A stretch of 64,000 nucleotides of DNA from SIG587 sp045544035 (GCA_045544035.1 JAZPYE010000013.1:124001-188000), one strand, 5' to 3'; numbered from the stretch's first letter, positions 18,287-28,227 are shown. Made by a program: numbers and translations. Notes: generated by a model from the letters alone, not told the origin.

Positions 18287-19211
18287 TTCGGTTTCCTGCC
18301 TCCTTCAAAATTCTTTTTGCCTCGGACAAAACATCGGGGGTTTTGTCGGCGTAAATCCAATTAATTCTCTTATCCTTTTTAAACCAGGTGAGTTGCCGCT
18401 TGGCATAGTGACAGCTTTCTCGCTTTAAAAGCTCAACTGCTTCCTCTAGGCTTAACTCACCCTTAAAATATTTATGAAGCTCCTTATGCCCAATGGCCTG
18501 AACGCCGCCGCCCTTTAAATTGAGGGTGGCCTTGGCTTCTTCTAAAAGGCCGTTTTCAAGCATTAAATCGACCCTGCGCCTTATTCTTTCATAAAGCAGT
18601 TGTCTATCATCAAAGGTGATGCCAAGCATCACCGCATCGTAGGGGCTTGGCACACTGCGGGACTCAGTTTCGAGCTGGGTGATGGTTTTACCTGTCAGTT
18701 CAAAAAGCTCCAGCGCCCTTATAATTCTACGGGTGTTGTTTGGGTGGAGCCTTTGGGCTGCCGCTTCATCAATAGTCTTGAGTTTAGCGTGCATATATTC
18801 TTCGCCTAGCTCTTTAAGTTCTTTTTGAAGCCTTTTTCGAAGCTCAAAATCGGTGGGCTCTGAAACAAACTGAATATTATCAACAAGGGAATTAACATAA
18901 AGGCCCGTGCCACCCACCAAAATGGGCTGTTTTCCCGAAGAATAGATTTCTTTAATTTTTTTGTGTGCAAATTCAACATAATCGGCAACCGAAAAGTTAA
19001 CCGAAAAATCCAGCACCTCAATTAAATGGTGAGGAACACCTTGTCTTTCCTCCATTGTGGGAACGGCAGAGGCAATGGGCATTGAGCGGTAAATCTGCAT
19101 TGAGTCGGCTCCAACAACCTCACCGCCAAGGTGCTTTGCAAGGCCCACACCAAGGGAGGTTTTTCCCGATGCCGTTGGACCCACAACACAAACAAGGGGT
19201 ATCTTATTCAT
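18273..19211 (-). CDS. miaA: tRNA dimethylallyltransferase
   Basis: A 312-residue enzyme that adds the dimethylallyl group to A37 of tRNAs reading UNN codons. The P-loop GPTASGKTSL (about 11-20), the DSMQIYR motif (about 36-42), and GGTGLY near residue 100 are typical. The start ATG overlaps the mutL stop (TAATG). MiaB, which methylthiolates the product, is encoded in the same run at 24175-25569. Confidence 0.95.
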   Translation of the reverse strand: MNKIPLVCVVGPTASGKTSLGVGLAKHLGGEVVGADSMQIYRSMPIASAVPTMEERQGVPHHLIEVLDFSVNFSVADYVEFAHKKIKEIYSSGKQPILVGGTGLYVNSLVDNIQFVSEPTDFELRKRLQKELKELGEEYMHAKLKTIDEAAAQRLHPNNTRRIIRALELFELTGKTITQLETESRSVPSPYDAVMLGITFDDRQLLYERIRRRVDLMLENGLLEEAKATLNLKGGGVQAIGHKELHKYFKGELSLEEAVELLKRESCHYAKRQLTWFKKDKRINWIYADKTPDVLSEAKRILKEAGNRSERQ

Positions 19212-21079
19212 TACTGAATTCTCCCAAACTGTTTTTCAATTTCATTTTTTGTGAGCCTTATTGCCACAGGTCTGCCGTGTGGGCAGTACATAATGCTGTC
19301 ATCATTTATAACCCTCTTTGCCAGCCTTTCAAGCTCATAGGCGCTTGTGTTGTAGCCCGCCTTAATTGCCGCCTTGCAGGCAACGGTGTGGAAAATGCGC
19401 TCCTGGGCCGGCAAAACCGCCGTTTTGGTCTCACTTAGGCTCTCGGCCAAATCGAAAACCAGGGTTTGCACATCAAGGCCCGTTAGCATTTGCGGAATTG
19501 CGGTAACCAAAACCGAGTTGTTTCCAAAATCCTCAATTTCGAAGCCTGCTTCGCTTATCTTATCGGCATTTTCGGTTATAAGAATATAATCATCCGAGGG
19601 CATTGTCACGGCAACGGGTGTCAGTAGCGCCTGCACAGCAATTTCCTCGGTGGATTTAAGTCGCTCATAGTTAATTCTTTCGTGAGCGGCGTGCTTGTCA
19701 ATTAAATAAACCTCGTTTTCACACTCGGCAATAATGTAGGTTTTAAGTGCCTCGCCAATGTACCTTACCTCTTTTTGAGGTTTTGGCTCCTGGGTCACCT
19801 GTGTTTCGGGTGCGGCAGGCTTTTGGATTTTTGCTTCCTCAAAGACTGCCTGCGGCTTTTGAATTTCCGGCTGAGTCTCGGCTTTAACCTCGATTTTTAC
19901 CGCCTGCTGCTCTGCCTTTATAATGTTGCTTAGTGTAAAGCTTGTTACCTCTTTTTTTGCCGGTGGAACATACTCAAAGCTTCTGGGCTTTGTGCCAGCC
20001 CCCACATTTGCGGTTTGCTTATATTCCTGCGCTGTCATTCGGGCAAAGGGCTGAACCGAATTTCTTTTAAGATTTACTTCGGGGCGAGTGTCGCCAAATG
20101 TGATAGCGTTTTTAACCGAGTAGTAAACCGCATTGAAAACCGCCCTCTCATCAGAGAAACGCACCTCGGTTTTGGCGGGATGCACATTAACATCAACGCT
20201 ACCAAAGGGCACCAAAACGTTTAAAACGGCGCAGGGGAATTTTCCCACCATAACGGTGTTTTTATATGCCTGCTCAAGGGCCGCAGTTACCGTGCCGCTT
20301 TTAACAAAGCGGTTATTTAAAAAGAAGAACTGTCCATTTCGGCTTGTCCTACAGTTGATAGGCTTTGAAACAAGGCCACAAACCTTGATGCCATCGGTCT
20401 CTCCGTTTACCTCAATAAGATTTGAGGCGAACTCACGACCGAGAACACTGTAAACTACATTTTTTAAATTTCCGTCACCCTTGGTCACAAAGACGCTCTT
20501 TGAATCCCTTATAAACCTAAAGGAAATTTCGGGGTGAGAAAGGGCAATTCTTTCCATAACTGCCGCCACGGCGTTGCCCTCGGTAACGTCCTTTTTGAGA
20601 AATTTCATTCTGGCAGGAACGTTAAAGAAAATATCCCTGACAATAATCGTGGTGCCTTTTGGGCAGCCTGCCTCTTCAAAAGCCAGCTCTTCGCCACCCT
20701 CAACAACATAACGGGTGCCCGAAATGCTATTTTCAGTGCAGGTGAGCATTTCAACCCTTGAAACACCTGCCACAGCACAAAGTGCCTCTCCACGAAATCC
20801 TAGGGTGCCAATGGCATTTAAATCAATTTCATTTTTTATTTTGCTGGTTGCGTGGCGTAAAAAGGCTGTGGGAACATCCTCCCTTTCAATGCCGCAACCG
20901 TTATCGGTTATTCTAAGAAACAAAATGCCGCCGCCTTTAATTTCAACCGTAACCGAGGAAGCGCCTGCATCAATGGAGTTTTCAACAAGCTCCTTAACCA
21001 CCGACGCCGGTCTTTCAACCACTTCGCCTGCAGCAATAAGCTCGGCAACGCTTTTACTGAGAACGTTAATCTTCGGCAT
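19211..21079 (-). CDS. mutL: DNA mismatch repair protein MutL
   Basis: About 622 residues. The GHKL ATPase N-terminus is clear (ELVENSIDAGA, DNGCGI, LRHATSKI, GFRGEAL). A variable linker rich in Lys, Gln, Pro and Glu spans roughly 350-440. The C-terminal half has the endonuclease-type metal site (DKHAAHERINYE, close to the DQHAx2Ex4E pattern) and CPHGRP near the end. MutL of this type nicks the DNA itself, in keeping with the absence of MutH in Gram-positives. I chose the ATG with AAAGGAG nine bases upstream over the in-frame GTG that overlaps the ribosome binding site. Confidence 0.95.
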   Translation of the reverse strand: MPKINVLSKSVAELIAAGEVVERPASVVKELVENSIDAGASSVTVEIKGGGILFLRITDNGCGIEREDVPTAFLRHATSKIKNEIDLNAIGTLGFRGEALCAVAGVSRVEMLTCTENSISGTRYVVEGGEELAFEEAGCPKGTTIIVRDIFFNVPARMKFLKKDVTEGNAVAAVMERIALSHPEISFRFIRDSKSVFVTKGDGNLKNVVYSVLGREFASNLIEVNGETDGIKVCGLVSKPINCRTSRNGQFFFLNNRFVKSGTVTAALEQAYKNTVMVGKFPCAVLNVLVPFGSVDVNVHPAKTEVRFSDERAVFNAVYYSVKNAITFGDTRPEVNLKRNSVQPFARMTAQEYKQTANVGAGTKPRSFEYVPPAKKEVTSFTLSNIIKAEQQAVKIEVKAETQPEIQKPQAVFEEAKIQKPAAPETQVTQEPKPQKEVRYIGEALKTYIIAECENEVYLIDKHAAHERINYERLKSTEEIAVQALLTPVAVTMPSDDYILITENADKISEAGFEIEDFGNNSVLVTAIPQMLTGLDVQTLVFDLAESLSETKTAVLPAQERIFHTVACKAAIKAGYNTSAYELERLAKRVINDDSIMYCPHGRPVAIRLTKNEIEKQFGRIQ

Positions 21080-21097
21080 TTTGTTCACTCCTTTGCT

Positions 21098-23707
21098 TTA
21101 ATAATTTTCTTTTGCTTTTTTAACTAGTTCAAAAAGCGTGCTCATGGCTTCAATGGGGGTGAGTGTGTTAACATCAAGCCTTTTTAGCTCCTCGGCAAGC
21201 TCGTTTGTCTGACCGCCCATATCAAGCGCCATTTGTGGCACACTTGCGGCCTCACTTTTTATAACAGTGACACCGTTTGCCTCAACATCCCTTAAAATTT
21301 CGTTTGCCCTCTTAATAATACTGTCGGGCACACCGGCAAGTTTTGCTACTGCAACGCCATAGCTGTCATCAGCGCCACCCGGAACAATTCGGCGCAGGAA
21401 AATTATATCCTCGCCCTTGCGCTTTACGGCAATGTTATAGTTCTTAACGCCGCTAAGCTCCTTTTCCATCTGGGTAAGCTCATGGTAGTGTGTGGCAAAA
21501 AGGGTTTTTGCGCCCAGCTTTCGCTTGTCGCTGACATATTCGAGCACAGCGCGGGCAATTGACATTCCATCAAAGGTGGAGGTGCCGCGACCGATTTCAT
21601 CTAAAATCAGCAGGCTGTTTTTGGTAGCATTTTTAACAATGGAGGCAACCTCACTCATTTCCACCATAAAGGTTGATTGACCCATCGCAAGGTCATCGGA
21701 AGCGCCAACCCTTGTATAAACCGCATCGCAAATGCAAATGTTAGCATTTGTTGCAGGAACGAAGGAACCGATTTGCGCCAAAATAACCATAAGGGCAACC
21801 TGCCGCATGTATGTAGATTTACCTGCCATATTAGGGCCTGTGATAATGGCGCAACGATTCTCGTTCATATCAAGTAGTGTATCGTTGGTGACAAATGGTG
21901 TGTCGCTGAGCAGTTCAACCACAGGGTGCCTGCCATCCTGAATGCTTATAACACCATCGGCGTTAAGGCGTGGTCTGCAATAGTTATTTTTAACGGCAAC
22001 AGCGGCAAGGGATGCAAGACAGTCAAGCCTTGCCACAGCTGTGGCAGTAATCTGCAGGCGCTCAAGCTGGTCGGCAATATAAAGCCTTATCTTTTCATAA
22101 AGCTCAAACTCCATTGCGCTGTCTCTTTCTTTGGCGCTTAAAATTCTAACTTCAAGGTCTTTGAGTTCCTCGGTTATAAATCTTTCACCGTTTGTAAGGG
22201 TTTGCTTTCTTATGTAGGTTTCGGGCACCTTGTCAAGGAAGGAATTGGAAACCTCAATATAGTAACCAAACACCTTATTGTAACGAACCTTAAGGGTTTT
22301 AATGCCGGTTCTTTCCTTTTCCTCGGCTTCAATGGAAGCAATGCGGCCTGTGCCACCCTCCATATCATCACGAACCTCATCAATTTTAGGGTCATAACCC
22401 TTTTTAAAGATTTTACCCTCTCTTACCGAATTGGGCGCCTCGGGGCTGATTGCGTTTTCAACCAGCTCGCAAACCTCACTAAGGGGGTCAATTTGCAGGC
22501 AAATGCCTTTGAGCATTCCCGAATTTGCGCCCTCTAAAGCAGATTTTATAAGGCCGAATTTTCTAATGGTTGAACAAAGGTCTAAAAGGTCTTTTGGCAG
22601 TGCGGTGCCGTAAACCACCCTTGCCATAAGGCGCTCAACATCGCGAACACCGGTAAGGTATTCTCTAATTTCACCGCCGAGCATAACATTGTCGCAAAGC
22701 TCCTCAACCGCATTTAAACGGTTGTTTATTTCGGTAATGCTCATAAGCGGCTTTTCCATCCAGCCGCGAATAAGGCGCTTGCCCATTGCGGTTTTGGTTT
22801 TATCTATAACCCAAAGCAGCGAGCCTTTTTTTGCTTTTTGGCGCATTGTTTCGGTAAGCTCAAGATTTCGCATTGCTGTCATATCAAGGCGCATAAATTC
22901 ATCTTGAACATAGTAAGAAATGCTGCTTGGAACAATGTTGCCCGTAATGCCCATTTCTTTAAGATAATCCACCGTGCCGCCCAGTGCGCAAACTGCGGCG
23001 CTGTCGGGGTGGGCGGGCAAAAAGGATAGGTCATTTGTTTTAAAATAAGCTCTCAGCTTGTCCTTGGCGAAATTGCTTTCAAAACCCGAAATGCCACGCT
23101 TTGTAACGGTTCCCTCAAAACGAGTTTTAAGAAAACTTTGCACTGTGAGCATTGATTCGAGTATGGGGGTCAAAAGAATTTCGCTGGGAGAAAATCGGGA
23201 GAGTTCACTTACAATTCGGTTTTCAAGGTCATCACCCGAAAGCTCGGTTAAATGTACTTCACCCGTTGAGGCATCCACAAAACAAAGTCCAACAGTGGAG
23301 CCAACAAGCGCTCCAGATGCGAGATAGTTGTTCTTGCCCTCATCAAGCATTGTGTTTTCAATAACCGTTCCAGGTGTGATAACGCGAACAACATCGCGCT
23401 TAACAATTCCCTTCGCCTCGGCGGGGTTTTCGGTCTGCTCGCAAATGGCAACCTTGTAGCCCCGCTCAACTAAGCGGGCAATGTAGCTTTCACAGCTATG
23501 GTAAGGAACGCCGCACATAGGCGCTCTCTCTTTTTGACCGCAATCGCGACCGGTAAGAACTAAATCCAGCTCTTCGCTGGCAACCTTTGCGTCCTCAAAA
23601 AACATCTCGTAAAAATCACCGAGACGGAAAAACAAAATACTATCCTCATGACGGTTTTTAATTTCCAAATATTGCTCCATCATGGGCGAAATTTTTTGCT
23701 GCGCCAT
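21098..23707 (-). CDS. mutS: DNA mismatch repair protein MutS
   Basis: An 869-residue mismatch sensor of full MutS1 length. The N-terminal mismatch-binding motif FYEMF (about 31-35) with the wedge Phe is present, followed by clamp and lever regions. The ATPase has GPNMAGKSTYMRQ (about residue 615), LDEIGRGTSTFDG and ATHYHELT. It precedes mutL by 18 bases. Since both DNA polymerases in the window appear to lack proofreading, mismatch repair may carry extra weight in this organism. Confidence 0.97.
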   Translation of the reverse strand: MAQQKISPMMEQYLEIKNRHEDSILFFRLGDFYEMFFEDAKVASEELDLVLTGRDCGQKERAPMCGVPYHSCESYIARLVERGYKVAICEQTENPAEAKGIVKRDVVRVITPGTVIENTMLDEGKNNYLASGALVGSTVGLCFVDASTGEVHLTELSGDDLENRIVSELSRFSPSEILLTPILESMLTVQSFLKTRFEGTVTKRGISGFESNFAKDKLRAYFKTNDLSFLPAHPDSAAVCALGGTVDYLKEMGITGNIVPSSISYYVQDEFMRLDMTAMRNLELTETMRQKAKKGSLLWVIDKTKTAMGKRLIRGWMEKPLMSITEINNRLNAVEELCDNVMLGGEIREYLTGVRDVERLMARVVYGTALPKDLLDLCSTIRKFGLIKSALEGANSGMLKGICLQIDPLSEVCELVENAISPEAPNSVREGKIFKKGYDPKIDEVRDDMEGGTGRIASIEAEEKERTGIKTLKVRYNKVFGYYIEVSNSFLDKVPETYIRKQTLTNGERFITEELKDLEVRILSAKERDSAMEFELYEKIRLYIADQLERLQITATAVARLDCLASLAAVAVKNNYCRPRLNADGVISIQDGRHPVVELLSDTPFVTNDTLLDMNENRCAIITGPNMAGKSTYMRQVALMVILAQIGSFVPATNANICICDAVYTRVGASDDLAMGQSTFMVEMSEVASIVKNATKNSLLILDEIGRGTSTFDGMSIARAVLEYVSDKRKLGAKTLFATHYHELTQMEKELSGVKNYNIAVKRKGEDIIFLRRIVPGGADDSYGVAVAKLAGVPDSIIKRANEILRDVEANGVTVIKSEAASVPQMALDMGGQTNELAEELKRLDVNTLTPIEAMSTLFELVKKAKENY

Positions 23708-23744
23708 TTTTACGACCTCCCTTTCTTTTTGATTTTTATTTTAA

Positions 23745-24149
23745 TTAGTGGCAACCGCCGCAGGTGGAACAACTGCCTGTGCACTGTGTCTGGGGCTCAA
23801 CTGTTTCGGGGTCGGCACCATCAACACACTGCATAATAATGCTGTTAACCTCATTAAGAAGGTTATCAAGCTTTGCTTTTGCCTCGTTGTATTTTGTCAT
23901 AAGCTCGCCGTTCATAATTTCGGTGTAAAGGCTTCTGAGCTGTTCGTTAAGAGCCTGAACCTTTGCGTTATCCTGCTCTTCTTCGCCCAGCGCCTTGTCA
24001 AGTGACATTCTAACAAGGTTAAACTCACCAATTTTAGCCTGCAAAGCTTCATCCTTATCATTTGCAAGCGATGCCTTTGCAAATTCAATATATCTTTCAT
24101 CCTGCTGAATTGCTACGCCCAGCTTTCTTGTTGCTTCTTTAACTGTCAT
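23745..24149 (-). CDS. YlbF/YmcA family protein with cysteine-rich tail
   Basis: A 134-residue helical protein of the YlbF/YmcA family. In Bacillus these proteins (RicA, RicF, RicT) form a complex that carries iron-sulfur clusters and promotes RNA processing and development. The body is the usual helical hairpin (residues 1-110). The C-terminus ends in CTGSCSTCGGCH, four Cys within 11 residues, suited to binding a cluster or metal. In Bacillus ymcA neighbours miaB and mutSL, and the same order is kept here, which supports the call. Confidence 0.75.
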   Translation of the reverse strand: MTVKEATRKLGVAIQQDERYIEFAKASLANDKDEALQAKIGEFNLVRMSLDKALGEEEQDNAKVQALNEQLRSLYTEIMNGELMTKYNEAKAKLDNLLNEVNSIIMQCVDGADPETVEPQTQCTGSCSTCGGCH

Positions 24150-24174
24150 TTTAAGTTTCTCCTTTAAAAATGTT

Positions 24175-25569
24175 TTATATTATCGTGCCCTTAAGCACTT
24201 TACTTACCTTATCAACACGGACATTTACAAACTGTCCTATTAGACTTTCATCGCCTTCAAATTCTATAACCGCACAGCCTGCCGTGTGACCACTTAAAAA
24301 GCCTTCTTTAGACCCAAAATCATCACACAAAACGCGGTAGGTCTTGCCGAGATATTTTTTATTTTCCTCTGCAGCAATTTCCTCTTGAACCTTTAAAAGC
24401 TCATTAAACCATTTGCCCTTTTCTTCTCTCGACACGGGGTCCTCCATCTTTGCCGCCACCGTGTTTTCACGGGGAGAAAAGATGAATGTGAAAAGTGAAG
24501 CAAATTTAACCTTTTTCACAACATCAACCGTCTCTAAAAATTCTTCATAAGTTTCCCCTGGGAAGCCAACGATAATGTCACTTGTCAGCTCAATGTCGGG
24601 CATAAGCTCTTTGGCGCGTGCAACAAGGGATAAATACTTTTCCTTTGTGTAACGGCGGTTCATTGCATTCAGCACTCTATCAGAGCCACTTTGGAAGGGA
24701 AGGTGCAAATGCCGCTCAACCTTTTCGCAGTCCCTCATTGCAAGGAGCAATTCCTCGGTGCAGTCTTTAGGATGAGAGGTCATAAAACGAATTCTAAAAT
24801 CGCCCTCTAGGGCGTTTATTTGCCTTAACAGCTTCGCAAAGTTAACGCCGTGCTCGGCTCCTTTGCCATAGGAATTAACATTTTGTCCAAGGAGTGTTAT
24901 CTCCTTTTTACCCTCGGCAATAAGCTGTCTTGCTTCCTCCAAAACAAATTCGGGCGCTCTCGAACGCTCCCTGCCCCTTACAAAGGGCACAACGCAATAG
25001 GTGCAAAAGTTATTGCAGCCGTACATTATGGGAAGCCACGCCTTTATATCTCTATCACGCTCGGTTGGCAGACCCTCAACAATGTGGGCAAATTCGGTGG
25101 TGGTTTCAAAAATTCTGCCTGAGCCCGTAAGGCGGCGGTAAACAAATTCGGGAAGGCGGTGGAGCACATGGGTTCCGAAAACAATGTCCACATAAGGATA
25201 ACTTTCCTTAAAGCGCGGAGCGGTTTTTTCTTCCTGCGCCATGCAGCCGCAAACCGCAACAATAAGATTTTCTTTTTTTCGTTTGTAATTTTTTGTAGCG
25301 CCAACATTTCCCCACACACGCTGTTCGGCGTGCTCTCTAACAGCACAGGTGTTGAAAATTATAAAATCGGCGACCGCAATGTCATCGGTCATTTGGTAAC
25401 CCATAGTTTTGAGCATTCCACGGATTTTTTCAGCATCACTGACGTTTTGCTGACAGCCATAAACCACAATATGTGCCCTTGGAGGCTCTCTGTAATTTTT
25501 TGCATTAAGGGCGCGCACCCGATGCATATATTCCTGCTGAAATGACAGTTCATTAACACTATTTTTCAT
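24175..25569 (-). CDS. miaB: tRNA-2-methylthio-N6-dimethylallyladenosine synthase
   Basis: A 464-residue radical SAM methylthiotransferase. The N-terminal UPF0004 domain binds one iron-sulfur cluster (GCQQN, NTCAVRE, CGCMAQ). The radical SAM motif is CNNFCTYC (about 185-192), and a TRAM RNA-binding domain closes the protein. It converts i6A37 to ms2i6A37 after MiaA. First gene of the 19-gene run, with its own promoter and GGGAGG upstream of the ATG. Confidence 0.93.
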   Translation of the reverse strand: MKNSVNELSFQQEYMHRVRALNAKNYREPPRAHIVVYGCQQNVSDAEKIRGMLKTMGYQMTDDIAVADFIIFNTCAVREHAEQRVWGNVGATKNYKRKKENLIVAVCGCMAQEEKTAPRFKESYPYVDIVFGTHVLHRLPEFVYRRLTGSGRIFETTTEFAHIVEGLPTERDRDIKAWLPIMYGCNNFCTYCVVPFVRGRERSRAPEFVLEEARQLIAEGKKEITLLGQNVNSYGKGAEHGVNFAKLLRQINALEGDFRIRFMTSHPKDCTEELLLAMRDCEKVERHLHLPFQSGSDRVLNAMNRRYTKEKYLSLVARAKELMPDIELTSDIIVGFPGETYEEFLETVDVVKKVKFASLFTFIFSPRENTVAAKMEDPVSREEKGKWFNELLKVQEEIAAEENKKYLGKTYRVLCDDFGSKEGFLSGHTAGCAVIEFEGDESLIGQFVNVRVDKVSKVLKGTII

Positions 25570-25613
25570 CCTACGGGCACACCTCCCATTGTATTATTAT
25601 TTAATAATATATT

Positions 25614-25642
25614 ATTATAACAAATAAGCGCTCCGTTTGCAA
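25614..25642 (-). promoter_or_regulatory. Sigma-A promoter of the miaB-mutSL-division run
   Basis: On the minus strand TTGCAA (25637-25642), 17-base spacer, TATAAT (25614-25619). The -35 box lies in the loop of the upstream gene's terminator hairpin. Confidence 0.65.
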
Positions 25643-25657
25643 TAGAAACGAAGCGTT
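25629..25657 (-). terminator. Terminator after the TtcA-like gene
   Basis: Stem of about ten base pairs with one G-U pair (CGCTTCGTTT / AAACGGAGCG on the minus strand), followed by a T-rich run. It overlaps the miaB promoter. Confidence 0.55.
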
Positions 25658-25673
25658 ATTTTTGAAGTTTTTG

Positions 25674-26510
25674 TTAATATTTTTCGTAAAAAGAATGAAG
25701 TTCCTCTCCATCCCTGTGTCTGAATCCGACAATGGCGCCGAGATTCACATTGTGCATGCTCATAAAAAGGTTATCATCCGCCTTGGGATTTGTCTTTTTA
25801 AGCTCCTTTATGAGCCCTTTTATCTGCCGCCTTTTTGAAAGATTTTCAAACTCCTCCGATTCCTCGGTGAAACGGCAGGCGCAGTTTAAAAAGGACAGCT
25901 CATTGGCTTTTGCCCATTTAATAATTGCCTCCTCCTTAACCTTGTAAAGAGGGCGGATAAGCTCCATATCGGGAAAATTGTCACTTTTAAGCTTGGGCAG
26001 CATTGTTTTGGCCTCCCCCGACCAAAGCATGCTCATAAGCCAGGTTTCAATGGCATCATCAAAATGGTGGCCGAGGGCGATTTTGTTGCAACCAAGCTCT
26101 TTGGCCTTGTTATAAAGCCAGCCGCGGCGCATTCTCGCGCAAAGATAGCAGGGCGAGCCGCCAGCCGAATTGGCAACGGCGAAAATATCGCTGTCATAAA
26201 TTTCCAAGGGGATATTTAAAAGTTTTGCATTGTTTTCAATTTTTTCCCTGTTTTCTTTTTTATAGCCGGGGTCCATTGTTATAAATTTAAGGGTAAAGGG
26301 CACCTCGGAATGGCGGCAAAGCTGCTCCATACATTTTGCCAGCAGCACCGAATCCTTGCCTCCCGAAATGCAAACGGCAATTTTATCCCCCTCGTTTATA
26401 AGGCCGTATTGCTTAACGGCGCCAACAAAGGGGTTCCAAATACTTTTGCGGTATCTTTTTATAATACTACGTTCAATTTCCACCGATTTTTCCAAAATTC
26501 TTTCAGCCAT
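25674..26510 (-). CDS. TtcA-like tRNA thiolation enzyme
   Basis: 278 residues with the PP-loop ATP pyrophosphatase motif SGGKDS (49-54). A CxxC pair at C121 and C124 (CYLC) and a further CAC near residue 216 are the cysteine positions used by TtcA to hold an iron-sulfur cluster. Another conserved motif is GHHFDD. TtcA places 2-thiocytidine at position 32 of some tRNAs; related proteins thiolate other positions, so the exact target is open. The ATG is preceded by TTGGAG. It stands alone between two terminators. Confidence 0.75.
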   Translation of the reverse strand: MAERILEKSVEIERSIIKRYRKSIWNPFVGAVKQYGLINEGDKIAVCISGGKDSVLLAKCMEQLCRHSEVPFTLKFITMDPGYKKENREKIENNAKLLNIPLEIYDSDIFAVANSAGGSPCYLCARMRRGWLYNKAKELGCNKIALGHHFDDAIETWLMSMLWSGEAKTMLPKLKSDNFPDMELIRPLYKVKEEAIIKWAKANELSFLNCACRFTEESEEFENLSKRRQIKGLIKELKKTNPKADDNLFMSMHNVNLGAIVGFRHRDGEELHSFYEKY

Positions 26511-26531
26511 TTTAAACTCCAAAACAAAAAA

Positions 26532-26561
26532 GTTCACAGCATTATTATAAATGCTGTGAAC
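26532..26561 (-). terminator. Terminator after the lysine transporter gene
   Basis: Perfect 12-bp stem (GTTCACAGCATT / AATGCTGTGAAC) with a six-base loop, followed on the minus strand by a run of six T. Confidence 0.8.
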
Positions 26562-26578
26562 CCTTATTTCAAGATATT

Positions 26579-28201
26579 TTATGCAGCCTTTTTATTGGTA
26601 GCAAGTTTAATTACAAAGAGAACTGCGACAGTCATAACAACGCCGATTGCAAGACTTACCCATGGGTTGCCAATAAAGGGAGCAATGAGGAAGTTCACAA
26701 AGGAAATTGCCGCAACGGTAATAGCATAGGGCAGCTGTGTTGAAACGTGGTTAATGTGGTTGCACTGCGCGCCGGCAGAAGACATAATTGTGGTGTCGGA
26801 AATGGGAGAGCAGTGGTCGCCGCAAACTGCGCCCGCAAGGCAGGCAGACATACCGATTGTGCCAACAAGGCTTCCTGCAGGGAAGATGGAAAGCACAATG
26901 GGAATGAGAATTCCGAACGTTCCCCAAGAGGTTCCTGTTGCAAAGGCAATAGCGCAGGCAACAAGGAAGATAATTGCGGGGAGGAAGTTGTTAAGTGTGC
27001 TTGCATTGGCAAGTGCATTGTTAACAAAAGCATCAGAGTCAAGCAGGCCTGTCATATTTTTAAGGGAGGTTGCCATGGTTAGAATAAGAATTGCAGGCAC
27101 CATTGCAATAAAGCCCTTGGGAATGCAGTCCATTGCTTCCTTAAAGGTTACAAGGCGGCGGGCAATGAAATAAATCATAATAACAACGAGGGCTACAAGA
27201 CCGCCCCAGGGAAGGCCAACGGTGGCATCGGTGTTGGCAAAGGCATCAACAAAGTTAAGTGAGGGGTCATAGTTAGCAGAGGCAAAAACCCACTCCTCGC
27301 CCATGCAACGGCCAACATAGAAAAGGGAGAACACGCAAATACCGATAAGAACAACAATGGGGATAATAAGGTCTATAACCTTACCTTTAGGTGAGCAGTC
27401 AAGCTCATCGGTACTTTCCGACACATGCTCGCCTGTTGTAAACAGGTCACCATTTTCGGCATTGGCCTCGTGAAGTTTCATGGGGCCGTAATCAAATTTC
27501 ATAAGAGTAATTGCAACAATGAAAACAAAGGTTAAAAGTGAATAGAAGTTGTAAGGAATAGCCTTAATGAACATTGCAAGTCCCTCGCCATCGGGAGCAT
27601 AGGATGAAACTGCCGCCGCCCATGAGGAAATGGGAGCAATCATACAAACGGGAGCTGCTGTAGCATCAATCAAATAGGCAAGTTTAGAGCGGGAAATCTT
27701 TGCTTTGTCGGCTACAGGGCGCATAACGGCGCCAACGGTTAAGCAGTTGAAATAGTCATCAATAAAGATAAGCACTCCAAACGCAAAGGTTGCAAGAGCG
27801 GCGCCGATTTTTCCCTTAACATGCTTTGCGGCCCAGTTGCCAAATGCACGGGATCCACCTGCCTTGTTAAGTAGTGCAACTATAATTCCAAGGAACACAA
27901 GGAATGCGAAAATACCTGCGGTGCCCGAAACCGAATCAATAAATCCGGTGGTAACCACCGAATCGAGTGTGTGAATGGGGTTAAAGTTTGTAGCCAGCAG
28001 GCCACCCACCAGGATACCTACAAAAAGGGAGGAATAAACCTCTTTTGTTAAAAGGGCAAGCCCTATTGCCACAACGGGTGGGAAAAGTGACCAGAGTGTG
28101 CCGACAGGATTTGCAATGTCACCTGTAAATGCGCAAAGCGCACCAAAGGCAACAACAAAAACCACAATCAGCACTTTAGGAATGATTTTCTTTGTTGTCA
28201 T
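26579..28201 (-). CDS. NhaC-family transporter, probable lysine importer
   Basis: 540 residues with about 12 to 13 membrane segments and the NhaC-type core (IFIDDYFNCLTVG, GDHCSPISDTTIMSS). NhaC members are often labelled Na+/H+ antiporters, but the leader of this gene is a lysine riboswitch ending in a terminator. NhaC-type genes under that switch are predicted lysine transporters, so lysine uptake is the better call. The sequence alone does not prove it. I chose the ATG preceded by AAGGAGAG; the upstream in-frame extension reads through the riboswitch terminator and is not real. Confidence 0.8.
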   Translation of the reverse strand: MTTKKIIPKVLIVVFVVAFGALCAFTGDIANPVGTLWSLFPPVVAIGLALLTKEVYSSLFVGILVGGLLATNFNPIHTLDSVVTTGFIDSVSGTAGIFAFLVFLGIIVALLNKAGGSRAFGNWAAKHVKGKIGAALATFAFGVLIFIDDYFNCLTVGAVMRPVADKAKISRSKLAYLIDATAAPVCMIAPISSWAAAVSSYAPDGEGLAMFIKAIPYNFYSLLTFVFIVAITLMKFDYGPMKLHEANAENGDLFTTGEHVSESTDELDCSPKGKVIDLIIPIVVLIGICVFSLFYVGRCMGEEWVFASANYDPSLNFVDAFANTDATVGLPWGGLVALVVIMIYFIARRLVTFKEAMDCIPKGFIAMVPAILILTMATSLKNMTGLLDSDAFVNNALANASTLNNFLPAIIFLVACAIAFATGTSWGTFGILIPIVLSIFPAGSLVGTIGMSACLAGAVCGDHCSPISDTTIMSSAGAQCNHINHVSTQLPYAITVAAISFVNFLIAPFIGNPWVSLAIGVVMTVAVLFVIKLATNKKAA

Positions 28202-28227
28202 TTTGTTTCTCTCCTTAATTTTTTTGA

